64,000 nucleotides of DNA, from contig NZ_LJJF01000001.1 of assembly GCF_001625365.1 (NCBI RefSeq), positions 2,535,001-2,599,000 on the forward strand, written 5' to 3'. Both the position numbers and the translations under genes were made by a program. How positions within the stretch are numbered: the first letter of the stretch is position 1; every line of letters starts with the position of its first letter. The notes beneath the pieces were generated by a model. The model ran no database searches, was not told the DNA's origin, and saw only the letters and a program-made list of their open reading frames with translations. Shown piece after piece: positions 1 through 9,996 of the stretch. The DNA is from Streptomyces sp. MJM8645 (GTDB lineage Bacteria; Actinomycetota; Actinomycetes; Streptomycetales; Streptomycetaceae).

Positions 1-178
1 ACCACCGGAATAGGGCGGCCCCGCGCACTGCGTCCTCGCTAGTGTTTTACTTCAAAAGGAATCTCCAACCCCAGAAGAATCTGAGGCCGGGGATGTCAAC
101 ATATCTGGCGTTGACTTTTGGCACGCTGTTGAGTTCTCAAGGAACGGACACTTCCTTCGGACCGCCTTCCAGCGGGCC
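1..178 (-). other. Pre-16S rRNA leader of an rRNA operon (operon body lies left of the window)
   Basis: Read on the minus strand this stretch matches, from memory, the transcribed leader that precedes 16S rRNA in Streptomyces. It contains the conserved processing box TTGAGAACTCAACAG (plus-strand 126-140), then the segment with CAGATATGTTGA (about 98-109) and CCTTTTGAAGTAAAACAC, and the GCGAGGACGC motif near 29-38. In relatives 16S rRNA begins within about 100 nt of this last motif, so the mature gene should start just beyond position 1. It is clearly lower in G+C than the protein-coding DNA beside it. No protein gene is supported here. The box is normally part of the stem cut by RNase III during rRNA maturation. 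Confidence 0.8.
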
Positions 179-310
179 CTCCGGGCGCTTCGTTCTTTCG
201 TGTTTCCAGCTTATCAGATGTTTTCCGCTCCGTTTTCCGGAGTTTCATTTACCTGAGTGGCTTTCGCCTTTCGGCGCTCCCGAACTCTATCAGAGTTTCT
301 CGGGCCGTTT
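179..310 (-). promoter_or_regulatory. Probable rRNA operon promoter region
   Basis: Upstream of the pre-16S leader on the minus strand are two copies of the sequence TCTGATA, giving -10-like hexamers TAGAGT (plus 284-289) and TAAGCT (plus 208-213). Streptomyces rRNA operons usually have several tandem promoters in this position. I could not find convincing -35 hexamers at 17-18 bp for either, so the individual start sites are uncertain; the assignment rests on position and on the recalled similarity to other Streptomyces rrn upstream regions. Confidence 0.55.
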
Positions 311-324
311 TCCGCGGTCATTCT

Positions 325-346
325 CGAATTCGCATTCGAGAAACTT
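325..346. repeat. Inverted repeat upstream of the rRNA promoters
   Basis: The arms TTCTCGAA and TTCGAGAA flank a 6-nt centre (plus strand 325-346 approximately). It lies between the RNase J terminator and the rRNA promoter region, so it could be a protein-binding site for rRNA control; this is inference from position only. Confidence 0.35.
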
Positions 347-361
347 CCTGCGGGGCCGTCC

Positions 362-404
362 CGTGGGGCAACCCGGAGAACATTACGCACCGGGCTGCCC
401 CACG
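362..404 (-). terminator. Terminator of the RNase J gene
   Basis: A 15-bp stem (362-376 with 390-404, one G-U pair) closes a 13-nt loop, 20 nt past the RNase J stop codon. There is no U-tract, as is usual for Streptomyces terminators. It separates RNase J transcription from the downstream rRNA operon, which reads in the same direction. Confidence 0.75.
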
Positions 405-424
405 TCAAACCAGCCGCCGGAGGC

Positions 425-2110
425 TCAGACCTCGACGACGACCGGCAGGATCATCGGCCGGCGGCGGTAGTTGTCCGCCACCCACTTGCCGACGGTCCGG
501 CGGACCAGCTGCTGGACCTGGCGGGGCTCCAGCACGCCGTCGCTCGCCGAGCGGTCCAGGGCCTCCTGGAGCTTGGCGGCGACCGGCACGAACGCGTTGT
601 CGTCGATGCCGGAGCCGCGGGCCTGGAAGGTCGGACCGCCCACGATCTTGCCGTTGGTCGAGTCGACCGCGACGAAGACCGAGATGAAGCCCTCCTCGCC
701 GAGGATCCTGCGGTCCTTGAGCGAGGCCTCGGTGATGTCGCCGACCGAGGCGCCGTCCACGTAGACGTACCCGGCCTGCACCTTGCCGACGATCCGGGCG
801 ACGCCCTTCTCCAGGTCGACGCAGACGCCGTCCTCGGCGATGACCACGCGGTTGCGCGGAATGCCGGTGGCGATGCCCAGGTCGGCGGCGGCCCGCAGGT
901 GGCGCCACTCGCCGTGGACCGGCATCAGGTTGCGCGGCTTGCAGATGTTGAAGAAGTACAGCAGCTCACCGGCCGAGGCGTGGCCGGAGACGTGCACCTT
1001 GGCGTTGCCCTTGTGCACGACCTTGGCGCCCCAGCGGGTGAGGCCGTTGATCACCCGGTAGACGGCGTTCTCGTTGCCCGGGATGAGCGACGAGGCCAGG
1101 ACGACGGTGTCGCCCTCGACGATGCGGATCTGGTGGTCGCGGTTGGCCATCCGGGACAGCGCCGCCATCGGCTCGCCCTGGGAGCCGGTGCAGATCAGCA
1201 CGACGTCCTTGTCCGGCAGGTCGTCGAGCTGCTTGACGTCGACGACCATGTTGCCGGGGACCTTCAGGTAGCCGAGGTCGCGGGCGATGCCCATGTTGCG
1301 GACCATCGAGCGGCCGACGAAGGCGACCTTGCGCTTGTACTCGTGCGCGGCGTCCAGCACCTGCTGGATGCGGTGCACGTGGCTGGCGAAGGAGGCGACG
1401 ATGATGCGCTTGTCGGCGTTCGCGAAGACGTTCCGCAGCGCGGCCGAGATGTCCCGCTCGTGCGGGATGAAGCCGGGGACCTCGGCGTTGGTGGAGTCCA
1501 CCAGCAGCAGGTCCATGCCCTCTTCGGCCAGCTTGGCGAAGGTCGGCAGGTCGGTCAGGCGGCCGTCGAGCGGCAGCTGGTCCATCTTGAAGTCGCCGGT
1601 GGCCACGACCATGCCCGCGGGGGTGCGGACGGCGACCGCCAGGGCGTCCGGGATGGAGTGGTTGACCGCGATGAACTCGCAGTCGAAGGGGCCGATGCGC
1701 TCGCGCTCGCCCTCCTTGACCTCCAGCACGTACGGCCGGATGCGGTGCTCGGCGAGCTTGGCCTCGATCAGGGCGAGGGTGAGCTTGGAGCCGATCAGCG
1801 GGATGTCCGGGTTCTCCCGCAGGAGGAACGGGACGGCGCCGATGTGGTCCTCGTGCCCGTGGGTGAGGACGATGCCGTCGATCTTGTCGAGGCGGTCCCG
1901 GATGTAGGTGAAGTCCGGGAGGATCAGGTCCACGCCGGGCTGCTCGTCCTCGGGGAAGAGGACGCCGCAGTCGACGATCAGGATGCGGCCCCCGTATTCG
2001 AAGACCGTCATGTTGCGGCCGATCTCGCCGAGACCGCCGAGCGGGGTGATGCGGAGGGCGCCCTCCTTCAGGGCCGGGGGTGCGCCGAGTTCGGGGTGCG
2101 GGTGGCTCAA
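425..2110 (-). CDS. rnj: Ribonuclease J
   Basis: Metallo-beta-lactamase/beta-CASP ribonuclease with 5'-3' exonuclease and endonuclease activity on RNA in the cytoplasm. The zinc-binding motif HGHEDH is at residues 84-89. The amino end around residues 21-50 (GGLGEIGRN and VDCGV) is typical of RNase J, and the carboxyl third holds the KH-like domain. I start it at the TTG at 2110 because GGAG stands 5-8 nt before it and the resulting 561 residues equal the recalled S. coelicolor protein; an in-frame ATG at 2164 would add 18 poorly conserved residues that fall inside a hairpin. dapA lies 171 nt upstream in the same direction. The gene ends just before an rRNA operon, notable because RNase J matures 16S rRNA 5' ends in some bacteria. 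Confidence 0.95.
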   Translation of the reverse strand: MSHPHPELGAPPALKEGALRITPLGGLGEIGRNMTVFEYGGRILIVDCGVLFPEDEQPGVDLILPDFTYIRDRLDKIDGIVLTHGHEDHIGAVPFLLRENPDIPLIGSKLTLALIEAKLAEHRIRPYVLEVKEGERERIGPFDCEFIAVNHSIPDALAVAVRTPAGMVVATGDFKMDQLPLDGRLTDLPTFAKLAEEGMDLLLVDSTNAEVPGFIPHERDISAALRNVFANADKRIIVASFASHVHRIQQVLDAAHEYKRKVAFVGRSMVRNMGIARDLGYLKVPGNMVVDVKQLDDLPDKDVVLICTGSQGEPMAALSRMANRDHQIRIVEGDTVVLASSLIPGNENAVYRVINGLTRWGAKVVHKGNAKVHVSGHASAGELLYFFNICKPRNLMPVHGEWRHLRAAADLGIATGIPRNRVVIAEDGVCVDLEKGVARIVGKVQAGYVYVDGASVGDITEASLKDRRILGEEGFISVFVAVDSTNGKIVGGPTFQARGSGIDDNAFVPVAAKLQEALDRSASDGVLEPRQVQQLVRRTVGKWVADNYRRRPMILPVVVEV

Positions 2111-2125
2111 AAGACTCTCCTCACG

Positions 2126-2175
2126 ACGCACGCCATATGCCCGGGGTCCTCCCCCTGAAGACATATGGCGTGCGT
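2126..2175 (-). promoter_or_regulatory. Long perfect hairpin in the RNase J 5' leader
   Basis: Two perfect 14-bp arms (2126-2139 and 2162-2175, containing CATATGGCGTGCG) enclose a 22-nt spacer that itself can form a GGGG/CCCC hairpin. It begins 16 nt upstream of the TTG start, between dapA and rnj. It could be a transcription attenuator, an RNase III site or an autoregulatory structure for RNase J; only the structure is seen, the role is inferred. Confidence 0.6.
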
Positions 2176-2281
2176 ACTCAGTGTCGTTTTTCCTACTGGG
2201 TCGGTGCTCTCGCGCCGTCGGTCCGGTCCAGCGGCGGGCCCGTGAGGGTCCGGCGAGCCGGGGCGCGCACGTCTTCGTCTG

Positions 2282-3181
2282 TTACAGGTGTACCCCGCCG
2301 GCGGCGAGATCCTTCGTCAATCGTGCGATCTCCTCGGGAGTCGCGCCGACCAGCGGCAGCCGCAGCGGGCCGGCCGGCAGTCCCTGGAGCTCCAGCGCGG
2401 CCTTGGCGAGGATGACGCCCTGCGTGCGGAACATACCGCTGAACACCGGGAGCAGGCCCTGGTGGATCGCCGTGGCCTTGGCCACATCGCCGGCCAGGTA
2501 CGCCTCGATCATCGCACGCAGTTCGCCGGCCACGACGTGTCCGACGACGCTGACCACTCCGGCGGCTCCGACCGACAGCAGCGGCAGGTTGAGGATGTCG
2601 TCGCCGGAGTACCAGGCGAGGTCGGAGCGGGCGATGGCCCAGGCGGCGGCGCCGAGGTCGCCCTTGGCGTCCTTGTTGGCGACGATCCGCGGGTGCTCGC
2701 CGAGGCGGACCAGCGTCTCGTGGCTCAGCGCGACACCGCTGCGGCCCGGGATGTCGTAGAGCATGACCGGCAGCCCGGTGGTGTCCGCGATGTGCACGGT
2801 GTGCCGGTACAGGCCCTCCTGCGGGGGCTTGCTGTAGTACGGCGTGACGACCAGCAGGCCGTGGGCTCCGGCGGCCTCCGCCTGTCGCGCCAGCTCGGCA
2901 CTGTGGTGGGTGTCGTTGGTGCCGACGCCGGCCACCACGTGGGCGCGATCCCCGACCGCCTCCACCACGGCGCGGACGAGCTGGGCCTTCTCGGCGTCAC
3001 TGGTGGTCGGGGACTCACCGGTGGTGCCGTTGACGACGAGGCCGTCGTTGCCGGAGTCCACGAGGTGTGTGGCGAGGCGCTGGGCGCCGTCGAGGTCGAG
3101 TCCGCCGTCGGCGGTGAACGGGGTGACCATCGCGGTCAGGACCCGGCCGAACGGCGTCTGGGGGGTGGAGGTCGGAGCCAT
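2282..3181 (-). CDS. dapA: 4-hydroxy-tetrahydrodipicolinate synthase
   Basis: Condenses pyruvate with aspartate semialdehyde, the first committed step to diaminopimelate and lysine. The (beta/alpha)8 aldolase shows the NGTTGE motif at residues 51-56, the catalytic tyrosine in YDIPGR (Tyr142) and the Schiff-base lysine in ANKDAKGD (Lys170). Starting at the ATG at 3181 gives 299 residues, the usual size and the amino end (MAPTSTPQTPFGR) seen in Streptomyces orthologues; upstream in-frame codons run into non-conserved sequence. It stands alone between the thyX terminator and rnj, and may be cotranscribed with rnj. dapB, the next pathway enzyme, is 1.4 kb away on the same strand. Confidence 0.96.
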   Translation of the reverse strand: MAPTSTPQTPFGRVLTAMVTPFTADGGLDLDGAQRLATHLVDSGNDGLVVNGTTGESPTTSDAEKAQLVRAVVEAVGDRAHVVAGVGTNDTHHSAELARQAEAAGAHGLLVVTPYYSKPPQEGLYRHTVHIADTTGLPVMLYDIPGRSGVALSHETLVRLGEHPRIVANKDAKGDLGAAAWAIARSDLAWYSGDDILNLPLLSVGAAGVVSVVGHVVAGELRAMIEAYLAGDVAKATAIHQGLLPVFSGMFRTQGVILAKAALELQGLPAGPLRLPLVGATPEEIARLTKDLAAGGVHL

Positions 3182-3282
3182 GCGTCCAAAGCTACTCGTA
3201 GGCGGTGGGGCGGTAACCACACCGGTCCAGTGTTCGGACAGGGGCATACCGTGCGAAGCGGCGGAAACAGGCGGTGACATGG

Positions 3283-3326
3283 GATTCCGGTGCTGCCCGC
3301 TCGGGGGTTCGGGCAGCACCGGAATC
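3283..3326 (-). terminator. Terminator downstream of thyX
   Basis: A perfect 17-bp stem (3283-3299 with 3310-3326) and 10-nt loop lie 84 nt after the thyX stop codon. The remaining 100 nt up to dapA (3182-3282) should hold the dapA promoter, in which no clear hexamers were recognised. Confidence 0.75.
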
Positions 3327-3409
3327 CGTGTTCATGAATGTAGGGAGCGGCTAGAAAAGCCGCAATCCAGACATGCGAGACACTCCGCCCATATGCCTAT
3401 CGTCCCAGG

Positions 3410-4141
3410 TCAGGGAGCGACCCGGCCGTGCTTCTCGAAGGCCGCATGGGTGAGCGGCATGAGCCGCGCCCACTCCTGCTCCATCTGCTCGGCGACCATC
3501 TCGATCTCGCGCTGCGGGAAGGACGGCACCGCCGAGTGCTCCCGCTTGGTCCGCAGCGACAGGAAGTGCATCAGCGAACGGGAGTTGCAGGTCGCGTACA
3601 TCGAGGAGAACAGGCCGACCGGCAGCACCGCGCGGGCCACCTCGCGGGCCACGCCGGCCGCCAGCATCTCCTGGTAGCGCGCGTAGGACTCGCGGTACGC
3701 GGCCTCCATCGCCTCGGTGGTGGTCCTGTGCTGCTCGGGGGTGCCGTCGACGAACTCGTAGCGGCCCGGGCGGCCCTGCTGGACGAGCTTGCGCTCCTCC
3801 GCCGGGACGTAGAAGACCGGCTGCAGCTCGCGGTAGCGGCCGGACTCCTCGTTGTAGGACCAGCCGCTGCGGTGCCGGTGGAACTCCCGGAACACGAAGA
3901 TCGGCGCGCTGATGAAGAAGGTCATCGAGTTGTGCTCGAAGGGGGTGCCGTGCCGGTCCCGCATCAGGAAGTTGATCAGGCCCTTGGACTTCTCCGGGTC
4001 CTGCTGGACCGCCTCCAGGGACTGCTCCCCCGCGGTCGAGACGCGGGCCGCCCAGATGACGTCCGAGTCGGCGGCCGCGCTGCGGACCAGCTCGACCGTG
4101 ACGTCGCTGCGGAAGCTGGGGGCCGTCGGTTCGTCGCTCAC
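3410..4141 (-). CDS. thyX: Flavin-dependent thymidylate synthase ThyX
   Basis: Makes dTMP from dUMP using methylene-tetrahydrofolate and reduced flavin. The ThyX signature RHR...S runs from residue 89 to 100 (RHRSGWSYNEES), and the downstream block YATCNSRSLMHFLSLR with HAQ-equivalent residues supports a complete 243-residue enzyme. The GTG start at 4141 overlaps the stop of the upstream membrane-protein gene (GTGA), so the two are probably translationally coupled. It is the last gene of the run pnp, M16 peptidase, dapB, membrane protein, thyX and is followed by a strong terminator. Confidence 0.96.
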   Translation of the reverse strand: MSDEPTAPSFRSDVTVELVRSAAADSDVIWAARVSTAGEQSLEAVQQDPEKSKGLINFLMRDRHGTPFEHNSMTFFISAPIFVFREFHRHRSGWSYNEESGRYRELQPVFYVPAEERKLVQQGRPGRYEFVDGTPEQHRTTTEAMEAAYRESYARYQEMLAAGVAREVARAVLPVGLFSSMYATCNSRSLMHFLSLRTKREHSAVPSFPQREIEMVAEQMEQEWARLMPLTHAAFEKHGRVAP

Positions 4142-4596
4142 GCGTTACTCCTTGCGGGTTCGGTGCTGTGCAGCTTGATGGCGTGCTGCATGGTCTTGCG
4201 GGCGCGCGGGGTGTCGCCGGCGTCGGCGTACGCCACCGCGAGGCGGAACCAGACCCGCCAGTCGGCCGGCGCGGCCTCCGCCTCGGCCTGGCGGCGGGCG
4301 AACACCGCATCGGCCGAGGCCCGGTCGATCCGCCCGCCGGTGGTGCGCTGGAGCTCGTCCACCGGCAGGCCGCCCTCGGCCTCCAGCTCCCGGGCGAGCT
4401 GCTCGCTGGCCCGGCCGAACCGGACGGTCTGGCGCAGGAACCAGACGCCGATCACCGGGATGACGAAGGCGCACAGGCCGATGCCGATGCCGAGCGGCTT
4501 GCCGGTGGCGACCAGCTGGACGCCCTCCCCGACGCAGAGGAGGGCGACCAGCAGCAGCACGCCGGACAGGACGAAGAATCCGGTACGGGACGTCAT
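4138..4596 (-). CDS. Small two-helix membrane protein with TPR-like tail, function unknown
   Basis: 152 residues. Two hydrophobic segments near residues 5-28 and 33-52 are followed by a soluble part rich in alanine and arginine whose end (WRVWFRLAVAYADAGDTPRARKTMQHAIKLH) reads like one tetratricopeptide repeat. It sits 7 nt after dapB and overlaps thyX by 4 nt, so it belongs to that operon. I know of similar conserved hypothetical proteins at this place in Streptomyces, but no function. Start at the ATG at 4596; an upstream extension would overlap dapB out of frame. Confidence 0.8.
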   Translation of the reverse strand: MTSRTGFFVLSGVLLLVALLCVGEGVQLVATGKPLGIGIGLCAFVIPVIGVWFLRQTVRFGRASEQLARELEAEGGLPVDELQRTTGGRIDRASADAVFARRQAEAEAAPADWRVWFRLAVAYADAGDTPRARKTMQHAIKLHSTEPARSNA

Positions 4597-4603
4597 GCCG
4601 GGC

Positions 4604-6717
<2,114 letters not shown>

Positions 6718-6831
6718 GGGGGGTACCTCCAGAGGAAACACGCGTGGGAACGCTTGGACGAACGCGGGGGCAACAGGGTGCGGCCCGCACGCCGGGAGGC
6801 GTACGGGCCGCAAGGGTCAGCTAGCGGCGCT

Positions 6832-9039
6832 TCACTCGGAAGCGGTCTCGCCGGCTTCCTCGCCCTCGACGACGGGGATGAGGGAGAGCTTGCCGCGCGG
6901 GTCGATCTCGGCGATCTCGACCTGCACCTTGGCGCCGACGCCGAGGACGTCCTCGACGTTCTCGACGCGCTTGCCGCCGGCCAGCTTGCGGATCTGCGAG
7001 ATGTGCAGCAGGCCGTCCTTGCCCGGCATGAGCGAGACGAACGCGCCGAACGTCGTGGTCTTCACCACGGTGCCCAGGTAGCGCTCGCCGACCTCCGGCA
7101 TGGTCGGGTTGGCGATCTGGTTGATCGTGGTGCGGGCGGCCTCGGCGGCCGGTCCGTCGGCGGCACCGATGTAGATGGTGCCGTCGTCCTCGATCGTGAT
7201 CTCGGCGCCGGTGTCCTCCTGGATCTGGTTGATCATCTTGCCCTTGGGGCCGATGACCTCACCGATCTTGTCCACCGGGATCTTGATGGTGATGATCCGC
7301 GGGGCGTTCGGGGACATCTCGTCCGGCGTGTCGATGGCCTCGTTCATCACGTCGAGGATGTGCAGACGCGCGTCCTTGGCCTGCTTCAGCGCGGCGGCCA
7401 GCACCGACGCCGGGATGCCGTTGAGCTTGGTGTCCAGCTGCAGGGCGGTGATGAAGTTGCGGGTACCGGCGACCTTGAAGTCCATGTCGCCGTACGCGTC
7501 CTCGGCACCGAGGATGTCGGTCAGCGCGACGTAGTGGGTCTCACCGTCGATCTCCTGGGAGATCAGGCCCATGGCGATACCGGCGACGGCGGCCTTCAGC
7601 GGCACACCGGCGTTCAGCAGCGACATGGTGGAGGCGCAGACCGAGCCCATCGAGGTGGAGCCGTTGGAGCTCAGCGCCTCGGAGACCTGGCGGATCGCGT
7701 ACGGGAAGTCCTCACGCGAGGGCAGCACGGGGATGATCGCCCGCTCCGCCAGCGCGCCGTGGCCGATCTCGCGGCGCTTGGGCGCACCCACGCGGCCGGT
7801 CTCGCCGACCGAGTACGGCGGGAAGTTGTAGTTGTGCATGTAGCGGCGACGCGTCTCCGGGGAGAGCGTGTCCAGCTGCTGCTCCATGCGCAGCATGTTG
7901 AGGGTGGTGACGCCCAGGATCTGGGTCTCGCCACGCTCGAACAGGGCCGAGCCGTGCACGCGCGGGATGGCCTCGACCTCGGCGGCCAGGGTGCGGATGT
8001 CGGTGACACCGCGGCCGTCGATGCGGACCTTGTCCTTGATGACGCGCTCGCGGACGACCTTCTTGGTCAGCGCGTTGTAGGCGGCGCTGATCTCCTTCTC
8101 GCGGCCCTCGAACTCGGGGAGCAGCTTCTCGGCGGCCAGCGCCTTGACGCGGTCCAGCTCGTTGTTGCGCTCCTGCTTGCCCGGGATGGTGAGGGCCTGG
8201 GCGAGCTCGTCCTTGACGGCGGCGGTCAGCGCGGCGAGGACGTCGTCCTGGTAGTCCAGGAAGACCGGGAACACGCCGGTCGGCTTGGCGGCCTGGGCGG
8301 CGAGCTGCGACTGGGCGGCGCACAGCACCTTGATGAACGGCTTGGCGGCGTCCAGACCGGCGGCGACGACGTCCTCGGTCGGCGCCTCGGCGCCGCCCTC
8401 GACCAGCTTGATGGTCTTGTCGGTGGCCTCGGCCTCGACCATCATGATCGCGACGTCGCCGTCCGGCAGGACGCGACCGGCGACGACCATGTCGAAGACG
8501 GCCGACTCCAGCTCGCTGTGGGTCGGGAAGGCCACCCACTGGCCGTTGATCAGCGCGACGCGGACGCCGCCGATCGGGCCGGAGAACGGCAGGCCCGCCA
8601 GCTGGGTGGACGCGGAGGCGGCGTTGATGGCCACCACGTCGTACAGGTGGTCGGGGTTGAGCGCCATGACGGTGCAGACGACCTGGACCTCGTTGCGCAG
8701 GCCCTTGACGAAGGACGGGCGCAGCGGGCGGTCGATCAGGCGGCAGGTGAGGATCGCGTCCTCGGAGGGCCGGCCCTCACGACGGAAGAACGAGCCGGGG
8801 ATGCGGCCCGCGGCGTACATGCGCTCCTCGACGTCCACGGTCAGCGGGAAGAAGTCGAAGTGCTCCTTCGGCTGCTTGGACGCGCTGGTGGCAGACAGCA
8901 CCATGGTGTCGTCGTCCAGGTAGGCCACGGCGGAGCCGGCGGCCTGACGGGCCAGACGGCCGGTCTCGAAGCGGATGGTACGGGTGCCGAAGGAACCGTT
9001 GTCGATCACGGCCTCGGCGTAGAACACGTTCTCTTCCAC
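6832..9039 (-). CDS. pnp: Polyribonucleotide nucleotidyltransferase (PNPase)
   Basis: Phosphorolytic 3'-5' exoribonuclease and RNA-tailing enzyme; in Streptomyces the same protein has been described with guanosine pentaphosphate synthetase activity. Domains in order: first RNase PH-like fold (about 10-145), alpha-helical linker, second RNase PH fold (about 335-480), KH domain with IGPKGK near 590-635, and an S1 domain ([18 protein letters not shown]) near 650-720. 735 residues, full length. The GTG at 9039 has AGGAG upstream. It follows rpsO by 456 nt, the conserved rpsO-pnp arrangement, in which pnp is transcribed both by read-through and from its own promoter. Confidence 0.97.
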   Translation of the reverse strand: MEENVFYAEAVIDNGSFGTRTIRFETGRLARQAAGSAVAYLDDDTMVLSATSASKQPKEHFDFFPLTVDVEERMYAAGRIPGSFFRREGRPSEDAILTCRLIDRPLRPSFVKGLRNEVQVVCTVMALNPDHLYDVVAINAASASTQLAGLPFSGPIGGVRVALINGQWVAFPTHSELESAVFDMVVAGRVLPDGDVAIMMVEAEATDKTIKLVEGGAEAPTEDVVAAGLDAAKPFIKVLCAAQSQLAAQAAKPTGVFPVFLDYQDDVLAALTAAVKDELAQALTIPGKQERNNELDRVKALAAEKLLPEFEGREKEISAAYNALTKKVVRERVIKDKVRIDGRGVTDIRTLAAEVEAIPRVHGSALFERGETQILGVTTLNMLRMEQQLDTLSPETRRRYMHNYNFPPYSVGETGRVGAPKRREIGHGALAERAIIPVLPSREDFPYAIRQVSEALSSNGSTSMGSVCASTMSLLNAGVPLKAAVAGIAMGLISQEIDGETHYVALTDILGAEDAYGDMDFKVAGTRNFITALQLDTKLNGIPASVLAAALKQAKDARLHILDVMNEAIDTPDEMSPNAPRIITIKIPVDKIGEVIGPKGKMINQIQEDTGAEITIEDDGTIYIGAADGPAAEAARTTINQIANPTMPEVGERYLGTVVKTTTFGAFVSLMPGKDGLLHISQIRKLAGGKRVENVEDVLGVGAKVQVEIAEIDPRGKLSLIPVVEGEEAGETASE

Positions 9040-9495
9040 CTGGAAGATCTCCTCTTTCGTACGTCTCCGGGAGAGCGTCCCCGCGCTGCCTGCCGGCTGG
9101 CCCTGGCCCTCCTGGCAAGGAGGACGGCAGTCGGGCCGGTCTTCGATCGAAGCCTCCGGGGTGCTCCGCTCGGTCTGCGGGGCTTCCGGGGGCCACTACC
9201 GAGGACCGGCGCCTCACGGCTGCCGGGCCGGGACGGGCGGTCCGCGTCTGGACGCTCTCTCGGATGCGGGCGGCTTCCGTTTGAAGCCTTCGGCCCGCGG
9301 GGGGTTCGGGTTCGTCTGCCCGGGTGGCGCGCTGGTGCGCCATCACCGGGCATGCCCACAACCCTACGGTGCAATCCTCGGCCACCTGGGGAGGTACGCG
9401 CGAGTTGTTATGTCCGGGCGCCGCGGCTCGGGGTGTCCGCGGCATACGCGCGAGGGGCGGCTCCCCGGTGTGGGGAGCCGCCCCGAGCGGCGGTC
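9040..9495 (-). promoter_or_regulatory. rpsO-pnp intergenic region
   Basis: This 456-bp stretch has no credible gene. It holds the rpsO terminator hairpin (9454-9484, listed separately), a self-complementary TTCGATCGAA near 9140-9149 and a small 6-bp hairpin at 9108-9123. In Streptomyces the equivalent region is known to contain a pnp promoter and an RNase III-cleaved hairpin; I could not pick out the pnp promoter hexamers. Confidence 0.5.
9454..9484 (-). terminator. Terminator/attenuator after rpsO
   Basis: A perfect 13-bp stem (9454-9466 with 9472-9484) and a 5-nt loop start 12 nt past the rpsO stop codon. It probably ends most rpsO transcripts and limits read-through into pnp. Confidence 0.8.
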
Positions 9496-9786
9496 TTAGC
9501 GGGCGCCACCGGCGGCACCGCGGCGGATGCCCAGGCGGTCGACGAGCGTACGGAAGCGCTCGATGTCCTTCTTGGCCAGGTACTGCAGCAGGCGGCGGCG
9601 CTGGCCGACCAGGATCAGCAGGCCACGACGCGAGTGGTGGTCGTGCTTGTGGGTCTTGAGGTGCTCGGTCAGGTCCGCGATGCGACGGGAGAGCATGGCC
9701 ACCTGGACCTCGGGGGAACCGGTGTCGCCCTCCTTCTGGCCGAACTCGGCGAAGATCTGCTTCTTGACGTCAGAGGCGAGAGCCAC
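9496..9786 (-). CDS. rpsO: 30S ribosomal protein S15
   Basis: Primary 16S rRNA-binding protein of the small subunit. The sequence [32 protein letters not shown] and LDRLGIRR is diagnostic. The GTG at 9786 preceded by AAGGAG gives 96 residues, close to the usual 89-95; longer in-frame starts have no conservation. It heads the rpsO-pnp transcription unit, with the T7SS gene eccD 210 nt upstream in the same direction. Confidence 0.97.
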   Translation of the reverse strand: MALASDVKKQIFAEFGQKEGDTGSPEVQVAMLSRRIADLTEHLKTHKHDHHSRRGLLILVGQRRRLLQYLAKKDIERFRTLVDRLGIRRGAAGGAR

Positions 9787-9996
9787 TGCAACTCCTTCAG
9801 GGTGTACCGAGCGGTCCTGGTCGACAACACAGGACTGATGAGGACTCGGTGTCGTGACGGAGCGCGGCCGGCGGTCTGCGACCCACCGGAGGCGGACACA
9901 CGGCTGCGCTCGAAGGCCAAGGGTACCAGTGCCGCCCACCCGGCCGGTCGGCGGGCCGGACGGGCCGAACGGGGCAGGCGGCGCGGGCCGGGCCGG

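Noticed and set aside
2111..2164. Upstream ATG for RNase J at 2164
   Set aside because: The added residues are not conserved, lie in a hairpin, and have no ribosome site, while the TTG at 2110 has one and gives the known length.
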